A stretch of 64,000 nt of DNA from Reticulitermes lucifugus (GCA_026260175.1 JAKCWW010000004.1:15497-79496); one strand, 5' to 3'. Positions 47,700 through 59,018 are shown, counted from the first letter of the stretch. The notes: generated by a model from the sequence alone, not told the origin. A program made the numbers and translations.

Positions 47700-49728
47700 T
47701 TATCACCAACACGTATTTACAGCGTGCAGTGCGATCCCTACTCTGAAGGGGGCACCGGGTTTTCTTCATGTACCCGGGCTGCAAAAACTGTCCATTATAT
47801 TTCGTTTTTTTTCTAGTACCGTGGGGGCACTTAAAATTTATTATCATAAAGCTTTGCAAAGTAAGTTGGGAACTAAATTACATATGATATACAAAAGCTA
47901 TAAGATATTTCTGTTTTGTTGAGCCCGCCGTCCTAACGGAAACCACGAAACATTAATGACTGTATTATTCGAAACTTTCTCTATAAAAGAGGGCTTATAT
48001 CGCAAAGCGTAGACTTACTAGAACTATTCTTAAGAAGTTGACTAGTTGAATCGAAATGAACTTTCTTTGGCACCGCAGTATATTTAACCGTTACATGTGA
48101 TTATCTAAAGCCAGAAAATATATTTCTTGCTCTGTGTTTTAAAAACACGCCCAGAAACGATTCTAGTATTTCACTTTTCTGCTATCCTAAAATTGCATTT
48201 ACAGATCTTGGAAATAACAGTTTAATATAGAAGAGCTTATGTGCTTTTGTTTTAAAAATCTTATATTTTAGTGCTACTTCTGTATTTTGTGTTGTTTATA
48301 TCCTAGTAAATATAACAGAAACAGACTTTCGGACATATATGCATGTTGTATTAAGATGCTGTTATAGGCACTCTGTGTTCGTGAACAAAAGGGTTGAGCC
48401 AAGTTGGAAGAAAATACTGATTCTAAAATAATACGAAAAATAAAATACAATCTTTTAGGAAGACAATTGAGTAAAAAGCTATAATTTTACCTCCCTTGTA
48501 TGCATCTCGAGCTTTATGTTTCATCCTAAGGGAAGAACATGAACACATGGTGTATTAAACAGATTCGGTAGAATAATTATTGTACCTATGAGGAAGGAAG
48601 GAGGCTGGAGGAAATTGCTTTATTCTGGCTTCGTATTTTGTATACAATGAGCAAGTTGGGTCAACCCTTAACGCTTGTGACTTGTGTTCATGATGTGCCC
48701 GAAGCCAATATCGGCCGGGGCATCGAATATCGTGATTCAGGTTTCTTCTCCTCTTTCTCAGTTCTTCATGCGAATGACGGAGTTTTACTTTGAAATAGTT
48801 AAAGAACGCTTTCTTCTTTCTACAGTTAACATAGCGTCATTCAATAATGAAAATTTATCCATAATTTGTATTTTTCGTACGTATATATATTTATTACTTG
48901 GGTTAACAAAACAGAACTGGTTGGACATGAAGTTAATAGGAAAAGGAGATAAAATTAAATTTATTCGCAACACTGAAGGTTAGGTGCCATTTTGAAAACT
49001 TGATGTAGGTGGCAGGATGATATTAAAATATATTTCAAAACAATCAAAGAGTACAAAGAGTAAACAAAATTGAGACGCATAATTCCGAATAATTATCTTG
49101 ATCTTCCTCTTTTTTCAAACCCCAGCCATTAACAATAGTATTTCAAGGTTGTTTTTAAACATATCTAACAAAGGTGTCCTTCAGTTTAACACTGTAATTC
49201 ACATATCCTTTATTTGTGTAAAATTCTTATAATCAAAGTTGTATTTGATTTATTTATTCGTAATGCGCAGTGCAAAAACACTCTCCTTTTCTGTGCCCTT
49301 GAAAGGTAAATTTGTAACAGGCGTGGTCTATATTACACGTTCTCTCATTAAATTGCACTGTATTTCAAAAATAATTCTTCGGTAGGTACAGTAGTGACAC
49401 TATGTGAAAATTAAATGTAGACTTCTGATATTTGGTGTGGTAACATTGCATGGTGTGTAAACAAGAAAGCTTAATTGAACCTGAGTAGTCAGTTTTAAAG
49501 ACGAGTGCATGGGAACTGTCGCTCTTGTTTGAAGTCTTTATCCTCTAGCTTGTCTACATAAGCGCCAAAGTTTCGTAGATCTCGCCCAAAATTTTCAAAT
49601 TTCTTAGCTCTAGCTATTTTATTATATTGAGCTACAGGAATCGCTAAAACTACATTTGTTTATGCGTGTTTTATCAGTTTCTCGCCTTACTCTTGCGTAT
49701 GGACGTGATTCTTTTGGTGTACAAAAAT
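47700..49728. other. Non-coding stretch
   Basis: No recognisable gene or bounded repeat. Confidence 0.4.
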
Positions 49729-49740
49729 ATTAGAGTTTCT

Positions 49741-49879
49741 TAATATTATTTTCACCGTGCATGTTTATTCACACTAGTAAACACTATACCAACACATGCA
49801 CTTACTATTAAAACATTAATAATTTTAAAAACTCTTAATGTTTTAATAGTAAGTGCATGTGTTGGTATAGTGTTTACTA
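49741..49879 (+). mobile_element. Foldback element A5, perfect 44-bp hairpin without hammerhead
   Basis: A 139-bp insertion flanked by a perfect 12-bp duplication ATTAGAGTTTCT (49729-49740 and 49880-49891). ACCGTGCAT leader at 49754-49762. Arms 49776-49819 and 49835-49878 are perfectly complementary over 44 bp, with a 15-bp AT-rich loop. The arm contains GTGCATGTGTTGGT. This is the smallest member and shows that the hammerhead is optional while leader, arms and duplication are constant. Confidence 0.88.
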
Positions 49880-50520
49880 ATTAGAGTTTCTGTTGGTTCA
49901 CAAATGAGAGAAATACATCTGAGGAGATGTGATCAAACGAAATACAACGCAAACAAATGAAATGAAATGTGAGAGGTGGAGAGGAATGTGAACTTTTTCT
50001 TGTGGATGGGAAGCAGGTACGTCCTTATAAATTGGAATTACAAGGATAAAGTCGACGGTAGGTGTTTTTTAAATCCCACAGGAATTCTTTCTGCACTCAG
50101 GCAAATGACAATTGTCTCTATGTTTTAAAACTGTGAGTAAAGTATTTTTTTCGAAGTGACTAGTTACATGCTGACACACCTACAGTAATGTATACTTTCA
50201 CGATAAATTCTTAAAATAAACTAATAAATTCCTTTCGGAAAGTGAATTTTATATTGTTCGCCTTTTTAACTTTTGACCTGCATAAAATATATGTGTATCT
50301 GTCTATGAAGAGGTAAGTAAGTTTAATCTTCACAATTTCTTTCACAGGTACCTTAATATCGATTATTTTCAGTTAGTCCATAACGAGTATGATGTAAATG
50401 ATAAAATACGTAACTTAGAAATTATTAATTCCCCCTTTACACAATAGTAAGTAGTAAATTAAAACAAGCCGTGTTTTTATGAGACGTTAGATTTGTGGCC
50501 CATTTTAAATAAATGCGTAT

Positions 50521-50785
50521 TGTGGCATAACGGGATAGCTTAGTTAGTGTACTTGTACACGCTAGGTCTTTGAAGCCCTGCAGGGGCTCAGCTTCGTCTG
50601 TTGTCCACTCCGAGAAGCAGGGACTCAACCTCTTACGCAATTGGTAACGGGGGCTCTTTTCCTGGGCTGCAATGCAGCCGGCCAGTGAAGCTGCTCACTC
50701 ACATCCTCCTACCACCGAGGTTATGAATGCGCAGCCACTTCCCCATGCGTCTTCGTGGTGTAGTGCTTAAAAACTTTACCTTTTT
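50521..50785 (+). repeat. tRNA-derived SINE (family S1)
   Basis: The A-box-like head GATAGCTTAGTTAGTG is followed by a body with TGAAGCTGCTCACTCACATC, which aligns with the ACCACTC block of the other S1 copies, then CATGCGTCTTCGTGG and a CTTTACCTTTTT tail typical of this SINE type. Confidence 0.65.
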
Positions 50786-50789
50786 GCTT

Positions 50790-52420
50790 TCTTGTGGCAG
50801 CAACGTAAAGATGATTAAAAAATGTCATTTTCTGCTATAATTTTATAAAGTTTTAATTACAGGCAGAAGATACACTCTGAAAATGTTACATCAAGACACC
50901 CATCGCATGTCTGTAGTGATATGAACAGTAACACGCATGGGAAAATAAGAATTCTTGCCCATTTTAATCCGTAAATTTGAAGGAAAGAAACCTTTTTTAA
51001 GACTTAGACAAAAACGAGAACATGCTATGAAATTATACCTTAAAGATGACTAGCTCTAAAAATGTGCAGTGGGTTCATAAATCTCAGCAAAGTGCGTCGA
51101 CTTTCATTAACAACGTAATAGGCTTTCAGGGTACTATACAAGGCCTTGAATTTCTTGACGAGCTGAGGAAATGTTAGTTTTTCAGTAAGGTTCCTCTTAT
51201 GTAAAATTAATTACTCAGGCGGCAGAAATCTTTACTATATAAGCTCGTACATAGTAATTCATGACACTTCAGACTTGAAATTCGCGAATTCTATCTTGGT
51301 AGTTTAGTCAGGTAAATAACTGAACAAGGCTTTAAAATAAACGCTTCCATTTCCTGTTGCTTGATATAAAGCTCAGGACAGACCATTTTCCATTTACATG
51401 ACGAGAAACCCGTTGTTGACATGACTCTTTTACTATAAAAATAACTAAATGTGAAATGGTAATTGTTCATGCTTTATATATATTTATAATTGTGCTCTGT
51501 TACTATTTATCGTGTTTATAGCCTATCAAAATGATAATTTTAAAAGTAATGGGCGTTTATTGATCACCATGCTCATTAATAAAACTCTTTTGTAACTCTC
51601 CGGCAGAGGCGTTATGTCTTCATTAATGCAAAATATAAAATTAATCTGACGATGTTTCTACCTCTTTCTGGCCTTTGTAAGCAACAAATATGAGCAAATA
51701 TAATGCTCCTTTGTCTAATGAGAGGTTTCGGTTTTGCAATATTATACAGAATTTAAATGACGGTATAGCACTTAATATTCCTTTTATTAAAAGAGTTTTA
51801 AATGAAAAATAAAAAGAAAGATGAAAAGCGGCATGCTTTCCAGCTTTATATATATAATGAAAGGACGACAAAAATGGATTTTGAAAAGGATAAGAAAAAA
51901 TATGAAATGACGTACTTCACTCACTATCTCAGTCTCGGCTAACCATTTAAACTTCAGACTGAATGAAGACTGCCTCATCTTAATACAAGATTTTTAATTA
52001 GGGCTTATGTGGGGTCCCTCCTCTACTCTTGATCTTCAATTCAGCATTTCGTAACAAAACAAAAAAGGAAATTTTCTCAGTCAGACAAAATATATGCAAA
52101 TGATATACCTTTTTACAAATCGTTTATAACCATTCTTACTATATGAAGGAAATGTGGTTTGGCATAAATTTTTCAGGGATCTTCAGGACTGTAAGCTATT
52201 ATGAACACCATTTCTAGTAATTGTAGCCTACAAAAGAGTGTCGAAATTAGCCAGGCGGATTGTTGCTGACCAGGATACTCTGGCTGATAGGAATTAAGGC
52301 TTATAAAATAAGGGAAAGATTCTGTTCCATATATGCAATTTACGTTCTTAGGAAACAAGTGGCGAATGATATTACCGCAGGTTTAACTTGTATCACATAA
52401 AGTAGTCACAGAAATCCACA
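50790..52420. other. Non-coding stretch
   Basis: Nothing recognised. Short AT-rich ORFs only. Confidence 0.4.
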
Positions 52421-52422
52421 TG

Positions 52423-52660
52423 TTAGGGCGCCTGCACACGCTTAGTTTTTACTTCGGCTTAACTGTGCAAACTCGGTTTGCGCAGTTAAGCCAGAAGGAA
52501 AGTCGGAACATGTAGACGTAGTGAAAGTTTAAAAAGCCCTCCTCATGTCAGTTTTTACTCCGGATTAACAGTATAAACTCGGTTTGCACAATTCAACCGG
52601 AGTAAAAACTTGGTTTTCACAGTTAAGCTGGAAGGAAAGTCGGAACGTGTGGATATATTA
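52423..52660. repeat. Nested inverted and tandem repeats, MITE-like
   Basis: Starts TTAGGGCGCCTGCACACGCT, resembling a Harbinger-type terminus with a TTA target. Arms 52456-52472 and 52476-52492 form a hairpin. A second imperfect hairpin is at 52551-52578 and 52581-52609 (GTTTTTACTCCGG/CCGGAGTAAAAAC). The segment GGAAAGTCGGAAC is duplicated (52497-52509 and about 52633-52645). The matching right terminus is not clear. Confidence 0.5.
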
Positions 52661-52698
52661 CAAGTCCAAAATGAAGCCTGTGGCCGGGCCTGAATCGT

Positions 52699-52760
52699 AA
52701 AGGTAAAGCAATCCCATTACAGGCCTGGACAGGCCCTTAGGGTTCCAGGATGTTGAGGCT
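52699..52760 (-). repeat. SINE 3'-end fragment
   Basis: About 62 bp nearly identical to 46777-46839, including CCTGGACAGGCCCTTAGGG. Only the tail end of the SINE is recognisable here; the tRNA-like head is absent, so it is truncated. Confidence 0.75.
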
Positions 52761-53479
52761 TCCAGATTTCTAGACAATCGGCACATGAAGGACCTGAATC
52801 GTACCTGTGTTAGTTCAGTCAGTGCTTGAATTTATTTACAGATACAAGTCGGAAAGTGTGGAAGTGACTCAGTTCGTTTACTCCGGTCGACTTGGCAGTT
52901 CCACATCCGTCTGTCATGGAAAACACAAGGTTGTATTCTCGCGAATTTCTGTGCGATTTCACTGAACTATACCGGAGTTTGCCCGCGGTGTGCAAAATTA
53001 AAAGCAAAGAATATAGCGACCGTCACAAAAAATAAATGGGCTATCAAAAGTAATTGACACATGAAAGGAGTTGAACCAAACGCCACTTGCGATACCGTGC
53101 TTAAAAACGTTAACAACTTAAGAAGGCATTTCGAAACGAAACGGAAAACGTGATCCAGTCCAAGCGTTCCTGAAAAGGAGAGGATGAAGTGTGCAGGCCG
53201 ATACTCTGGTATTACAAAATGTTGTCATGTATGAAACGATATTATTTTAAGCAATTCAAAAATAGTGCTTTAATGTTCAAAATTTTTAATTTTTCCGGAT
53301 GTTTTATATAGATAAATTATAACTAACACCATGGGCTGTAAAAATAACGCAAATATATTGCATAATACATTACAGTCAGATGTTTACTGATGCACAATGT
53401 ACACAAAATGTGATAAGTAGGCTACTTATAAATGTATATATTTAGGAATGGTATAAACATTGTCTTAACAGTTTCAGAG

Positions 53480-53815
53480 AAAGTTTTTTTATCATCTAGA
53501 GAACAGAAATTACTGAAATATGCTGCAAACATATCACGAACTCTTTTGGGATCTGCTGAATCATTTCGGTTGTTTACTCTCTGCAAATGCAGTAGAGAAC
53601 TTCTGTGTTCGTTTCTTCCATATCTCGTGTGGTAATGTAGCCCTGTAAACAAGTACACTAGAAATCGTGCAAACACAGCAACACATCACAACTTCGGCAG
53701 TACTATCTGGTCTTAATGATACATTAGTGTGAAAAACTTTGAACCTTTCCACCAAAATACAAAAGGAATTTTCCACGACTCTGCGAGCTCTACTCAAAAA
53801 AGTAATTGAATACAT
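53480..53815 (-). pseudogene. Harbinger (PIF) transposase nuclease fragment
   Basis: The minus strand reads LSRARRVVENSFCILVERFK and VFHTNVSL, then VVMCCCV with a frame change into the expected CxLHN region, then SADPKRVRDMFAAYFSN in another frame. This matches the end of the DDE nuclease of Harbinger transposases (RLSRARRVVENAFGIL..RFRVF, CCALHNFL, then the C-terminal R-x-x-F-x-x-YF motif). Frameshift and missing N-terminal nuclease motifs show a relic. It lies about 1 kb from the Harbinger-like terminus at 52423. Confidence 0.8.
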
Positions 53816-53929
53816 TTATTTCTCTCTTTAACTCTCTTTGATCAAACGATTTCGAAATGTCCGCCAGAAGAGAAAAGCCTTATCTGCGCGTGTGGATGGA
53901 TCGTATTTGCACACGCCAGAACTCAGGAC

Positions 53930-55545
53930 GATAGGGACAGGTGGCGGGCTCTTGTGAGTGAGTAATGAACCTTCGGGTTCCATAAAACGCGGGGAATTTC
54001 TTGACTAGCTAACGACCTGTTAGCTTCTCAAGAAGGACTCTGCTCCATGGAGTTAGTTGGTTAGAGCTCAGGACGCCTAATCAGTTTCGGCTTGTGCAGG
54101 CAGGCATCAAGGTTTCAATGAGTGTATGGAGGGGCCCTGCAATTCGACCATATAGCTTTTCGGTAATTTTAAGCGTATATTTTGTTGTGAGTCAGTGTGT
54201 AAAAAGTAAAGGTAGATTTGTTCAGGTCCAGGCCATGAAGGCTTATATGTGAGTAAGGCTATATTCCCGGGGACGTACGAGTTGCATCCCGCGGTCAAGA
54301 AAGCGTATCAGTTGTATCATACAGAGACACGAACAAACCTCCCGAACAGACCGGGAAGCGAACCCGCAGAGCAGCGAGGGACACCACACACACACACAAA
54401 CAGGCACCGCCCAACGTCTAAGTTTTCGACTTTTTCGACGACCACGTACACCTGAAGTGCATGGCATTTCGTAATCTGTTTCATATGTTTTGGTCATAAA
54501 TTTAACGTGTAAATTGGCATATTGCTCTAACCATTCTGCGTTCTTTGATACACAATACTGTTAGTTTCTTCTTGCATCAATCCCTCTTTTCAAATATACA
54601 CTATAACACGAGATATATTCTATTTCCATTAATGCGCTCGGGGAAATTTCTTCAGGCCCAAAATGAGCTGTAAAATAATAATTATAATTATATTAACAAA
54701 ACTGAGAATAAAAACTCGTTGAAAATTGAAAATAAAGCAATTACAGTTTAATTAATATCGGTTTAATTTTTATAAAATAAAAGTACACATGCTATCTAGA
54801 TTCTTATTTTAAAACAAAAAATATATGTACATCCCTGTGACACTCTTTTTAACGTATTCACTCTTTATGTCGCTGTGCTTGCCTTTCCTTTATGTCGAAA
54901 TTTTAAAAAACTGCTTGTGCTTTAATTTTGTGTTTATCTATAAATAATTGTGCGAATGTTTTTCATAGTTTATTATTAATATATAACAATAAATATATAC
55001 ATGTATGTCTAAGAATATAAAGTGTGTATTTATAAACATAACATACATAATATATAAGCTGGTTAGTCATCCACACTCTACTAACTTTTTATTAAGCTCG
55101 AAGGTGGGCACTCAAAATGGTAGATTACATGTCAAACCGCATGATCAAATTATCTAAGTACATTACACTACTTTATGCGATCGTTAATAACTTTCAGAGT
55201 AGCTCGTATTGACAGTTATTTTTTTGTATAATAATAATAATAAAGTTTGAAGCTATACAATAATGCAACAAACGGAGCTGGATCAGCTCAGATCAATTTT
55301 ACAGCTCTATGTAAATAATGGACTTCAAATATTATGCAACAAAAAATCAGCGTAATATAAATTGATATAAAAATTATTTATTTCTCTTGAAATATTACGT
55401 TTTTAATTAGTTTACACATTACTTAACTTTATTGCTCTGCCCCCTAATCAATTCACTTAATAAATTAAATTGTCACTGTAAAAATAATTAATAAAACCAC
55501 TACCAGAGTTTGCGTACAAAGTACCTTCCCAAAACGCTGCTACAA
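53930..55545. other. Non-coding stretch, partly repeat-like
   Basis: The part near 53960-54100 contains GAACCTTCGGGTTCCATAAA and GAGTTAGTTGGTTAGAGCTC, the latter resembling a tRNA A box, so an old SINE or non-LTR tail is likely. The rest is AT-rich with no gene. Confidence 0.35.
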
Positions 55546-55607
55546 ACAACGCTCTGTTTGTGACATCTGCGCTCTTCTAGGATATTACGCAGCGTCGAGC
55601 CGTAATC

Positions 55608-55654
55608 CTTTACCTACGTTTCGGGATAATGTGTTGGTCCTATCTTCAAGGGTC
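55608..55654 (-). ncRNA. Hammerhead-like motif (left half of B1)
   Basis: Minus strand: ACC, CTTGAAGA (consensus CTGANGA plus one extra T), T, a weak stem II around GGACC/TATCCC, GAAACGTA, then GGTAAAG. The extra T in the core and three-pair stem I suggest low activity. Confidence 0.45.
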
Positions 55655-55668
55655 AAGAAGTCTTACCT

Positions 55669-55718
55669 CTTTACCCTTGAAGACGGGACCGATACGTTGT
55701 CCTGAAACGTCGGTAAAG
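55669..55718 (+). ncRNA. Hammerhead-like motif (right half of B1)
   Basis: Stem I is seven perfect pairs, CTTTACC (55669-55675) with GGTAAAG (55712-55718). The core reads CTTGAAGA (one T more than CTGAAGA), then an extra C, stem II GGGAC/GTCCT, GAAACGTC (55704-55711) with the self-complementary ACGT as stem III and a GTC cleavage triplet. The strong stem I supports the ribozyme reading; the extra core T argues against full activity. Confidence 0.5.
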
Positions 55719-56039
55719 GATTACGACTCGACGCTGCGTAATATCCCAGAAGAGCGCAGATCTCATCAACATAGTGGCGGAATCTGAAATAACGCTCTGT
55801 CTGTTTGCAAGTACCGAAAACATATCCACCCAAATTTCATAAAACGTACAACTTCATTACCCTGAGAACTTCCTGTTGCCCCTCAAGTAGATTTTTAAGC
55901 ATTTTTTGGAAGTCAAAGAATTTTAATTTTGGCCAGGTCTTGCTTAATTTGACCCACTGTATAGCGTCGCAGACGGACATCGAACCAAGGCACCCTGTAG
56001 CCGATTCGTCACTAGAGCCGTTTGGTTTTTCCTCAGCAG

Positions 56040-56166
56040 CTTGCTACACAACTATTGTACCTGAAAACTGACCGCGGGAAGCAACTAATACCCTGACCCT
56101 CAGCAGCCTGGGACGTAACTGTTACGTAACCTTTATCTGAAAAGTGACCGCGGGACGCAACTAGTA
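56040..56166. repeat. Short tandem duplication (about 78-bp unit)
   Basis: CTGAAAACTGACCGCGGGAA (from about 56061) recurs as CTGAAAAGTGACCGCGGGAC (from about 56139), with related flanks. It lies just beside a SINE and produces a 65-codon minus ORF that is not a gene. Confidence 0.6.
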
Positions 56167-56405
56167 AAGCCCGATATTCCCACTCATCCTTACCCTTGGC
56201 GGTAGATGGAAGTGGAGTGGTTAACTTCACGTCCCGGCCACTTTAGCCGCGGAAAAGGGCTCTCATGCCCATACAAGTGGAGGCTGGGTGGATCCCAGAG
56301 CCATTCTTGACGATTTCGAGAATAGAAACATCTCTTGCCTTTAATACGTTTCGAACTCTGAATCCTCCAGTCAGGAGCCTAGTCACTATATTGACTACGC
56401 CAGCC
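56167..56405 (-). repeat. tRNA-derived SINE (family S1), minus-strand copy
   Basis: Minus-strand head near 56405: GGCGTAGTCAATATAGTGAC (A-box-like), then AGAGTTCGAAAC (B-box-like), a body with CCCAGCC and GGCTAAAGTGGCCGGGACG, and GAAGTTAACCACTCC, matching the other S1 copies. The best preserved S1 copy here. Confidence 0.7.
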
Positions 56406-56529
56406 CGTATATGAATGTGTGTTTTCAGATATCTTAAAAATGAAGTACAATCGTGTCTTAGGTTATTTAACCACTTTTAATCCCTCTATGAAGTGATACG
56501 TTTAGGTGTGTTGTCCTATTTCTTTCCTC

Positions 56530-56628
56530 TGCACACAAACACACACACACACACACGAACACACACACACGAACACACACACACGAACACACACACACGA
56601 ACACACACACACACGAACACGCACACAC
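56530..56628. repeat. Compound CA microsatellite with GAACACACACAC period
   Basis: (CA)n blocks interrupted regularly by GAA, giving a period of about 14 bp. ORFs across it are artefacts. Confidence 0.9.
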
Positions 56629-56639
56629 ATTCTCCCTCC

Positions 56640-58800
56640 CACCTGACAGTGCCTATCTGTGAGTGAGGTTTTCAAAGCAGAAGCATTTTCGTTTTCGCAC
56701 ACTTTGAAATTGGACAACACAACGTGAGTCTCGAAAGTATAGTCCTACAGGATGACACTACTGGAAGAAAGTAATTTCAGCTCTGCTGTCAATCGGTTGA
56801 CTCTTAATTTGGGCATATTTATATGTTTAATTTTTGTTCCAGGATGTAGAACAACTTATTTGGGTAACAAATTAGGACGTTCTGCTTATATTTCAGATCA
56901 CTTTATACTATCCTTACTACGTAAAGTATAAATATAGAAACCTTACCTGAAACAAAAATTCAGACTCTGTTACTGAGTCAATGTCCTGAAAGTGGAAAAA
57001 AATTCTTATTTTTTTATGTGTCCGATTTCAACAAAGCTTTAATCATAGAGCATAATGTCTACATATACGTAAGTAAGTCAAGAATACCTCAGGCATAATA
57101 ACAGTTAATAGGGTAAAGTTTGAAGAGAATGACTGCCAAATACGGAATATAACTACTACACTGCAAGTTTCAGTTGTGATAAGGAAACGTGGGCCTCTTC
57201 TTAAAGATACTAATTTGGTGCTTGCTTGGAGGATAATGAAAAATAAAACTTTAATTTTATTTGACACTGATAGATTTATTGGCTGAGATTCGAAGTTGGT
57301 ATTCACTTAAAAGGCTCAGGGGTGACATCCCTTTTAGACCCGTATTAGATATAGAGGTTAGAGGAGGCGTTAACAATCAGGTAGGCCCAACTTCTGGATT
57401 TCGTTGATAAGTGTAACAAAATGAAGCAAATTTGATCCTGGAAATGTAACTCAAATGAATTACTTCGGTCATTTTTACAATGATTTTTGGTTCATCTAAG
57501 AGGATATATTAAATGCAGATGTTAGTATATGGAATTGAATGATGTGGGAAAGTAATAATAAACAACGAGTAATTATGAATGTGAAAGGAGGTATTCTCTG
57601 GCCCTCAAATGTTTTATCCCAGTACGCCTCTGTAAATACTGTGGAAAAGAAACAAAACCTCAGTAAAATTAGTGAACCTGCCAGATATATAATGACGGAC
57701 CTCGTTATTTAATGACTTTGTTTAAATTATGTGTGTTATATAGAGTAAACTATTACAGTGTTTATAAATGGAGAATTTGAATAAATGCTTAAGGAAGCGT
57801 TCATGATAAGTATGAGATTTTATCCCACTATTTCCCTGGAGGGTAGGAAGAAAACCACAGAAACCCAAAGTAACCTACCCTGTGCGCACTTCTAAATTGA
57901 TAAACTACACTTTATTAAAAAGATGTATGTATCAACCGAATAATCCTGCAGCCAAATCGATGACGCTAATCCTAAATCAAGTGCGGTTGGGTGTGCTAGC
58001 TAGTACGACACAATATCGGAAGTTGCAATGTATCAAAGACTTTGGTAACCACCGTTGTGTAAAGACGGCAGTCCATTCGGGATTCGTCTTGAAAGCGGTA
58101 GGTATAATCCGAAAGGGAGATGATTTAATGCTCTTCTGCCTCCCTCTGGGGAATTCTGAACACATCTTGAGAGAAAGAGAAGCGGCACGGCCAACTTAAC
58201 ACTAGATGACGCGTATGGTGCCACAAGAAGATAAATTACTGTCCTTCTTCTCCACTACCTAGGTACCTACTGCTTTCTCTCCTGTCCCAGCATCCAGACC
58301 CCTTGGATGTTCTGTCACTAGCAGATACAAAGAAATCGAAGTCTATAACCGATTTCCGTATGTTTATTTCTCAGTGCGAGATCACAGATAAAGAGAAAAG
58401 TGTTCGCTTCAGCTCACAGCATGTGGTTTCAGAAAGGGTATTGTGTTTTTCTTAATTGTTAATTTAAGTATTGAAAGTCAAGTAACACAAGCCATAAGGG
58501 TCGAAATCAATTGAATGGTCAGTTGTAGAAGTGTATATTGTCCAATGGAAGAAACGCGGTTATTTTCTATTTTCCAAGCAATCGAATCACTTTTACATTC
58601 CGCCTTAGTTTATTAGACTAGCCAGTAACGATGGTATGATATTCTAGAGTTAGGAGATATGTTGGTTTTCTGCTAGAGAGTTTAAAGAAATCTAGGAGAG
58701 ACATCACTGTATCCTATAATCCATTCAAGGTCCAAATCACGTAACTCCCGTACAGTCTAGAGTCACAGTCGTGACTTAGAGACCTTGTCCATTACTCAGA
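56640..58800. other. Non-coding stretch
   Basis: No gene recognised. The 105-codon frame at 57882-58199 overlaps two minus-strand frames and shows no family motif. Confidence 0.4.
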
Positions 58801-58806
58801 CTGACG

Positions 58807-59018
58807 AACCCCACAATTTTTTGGAGGCTGGCTGGAACTGCCTCCGCCCTCACGTGTAATGGGGAAGGGGAGAACCTACCCTGGTAAGCACACTAGACAA
58901 AACTAGTCTGTAGGGATTGAGAGTAGTTCCTTTTAAGGTGTCCATCAGAGTAGTTCCTAACCTTTCCCTTTACACCTGAGGACGGAGAAAAATCCAGCCT
59001 TCAAAAGGTTGTGGGGTT
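58807..59018 (+). mobile_element. Foldback element C with hammerhead-like relic
   Basis: Inverted arms 58807-58831 and 58994-59018 pair at about 22 of 25 positions (AACCCCACAA.../...TTGTGGGGTT). Before the right arm the plus strand reads CAC, CTGAGGA, C, GGA/TCC hairpin (58972-58995), resembling the first half of a hammerhead, but GAAAC is not preserved. A target duplication is not convincing. Probably another family of the same general kind. Confidence 0.5.

Larger units (their letters stand above)
55562..55790. mobile_element. Foldback element B1 with two head-to-head hammerhead-like cores
   Basis: A 229-bp insertion flanked by AACGCTCTGTTTGT (55548-55561) and AACGCTCTGTCTGT (55791-55804), a 14-bp duplication with one mismatch. 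Arms 55565-55614 and 55712-55761 pair over about 50 bp with few mismatches. Each half carries a hammerhead-like core next to its arm: minus strand 55608-55654 and plus strand 55669-55718. A tail of CATCAACATAGTGGCGGAA follows the right arm and is shared with the copy at 59.3 kb. Confidence 0.82.

Noticed and set aside
57882-58199. 105-codon plus-strand ORF
   Set aside because: Competing minus-strand frames, no known domain, no splice context.
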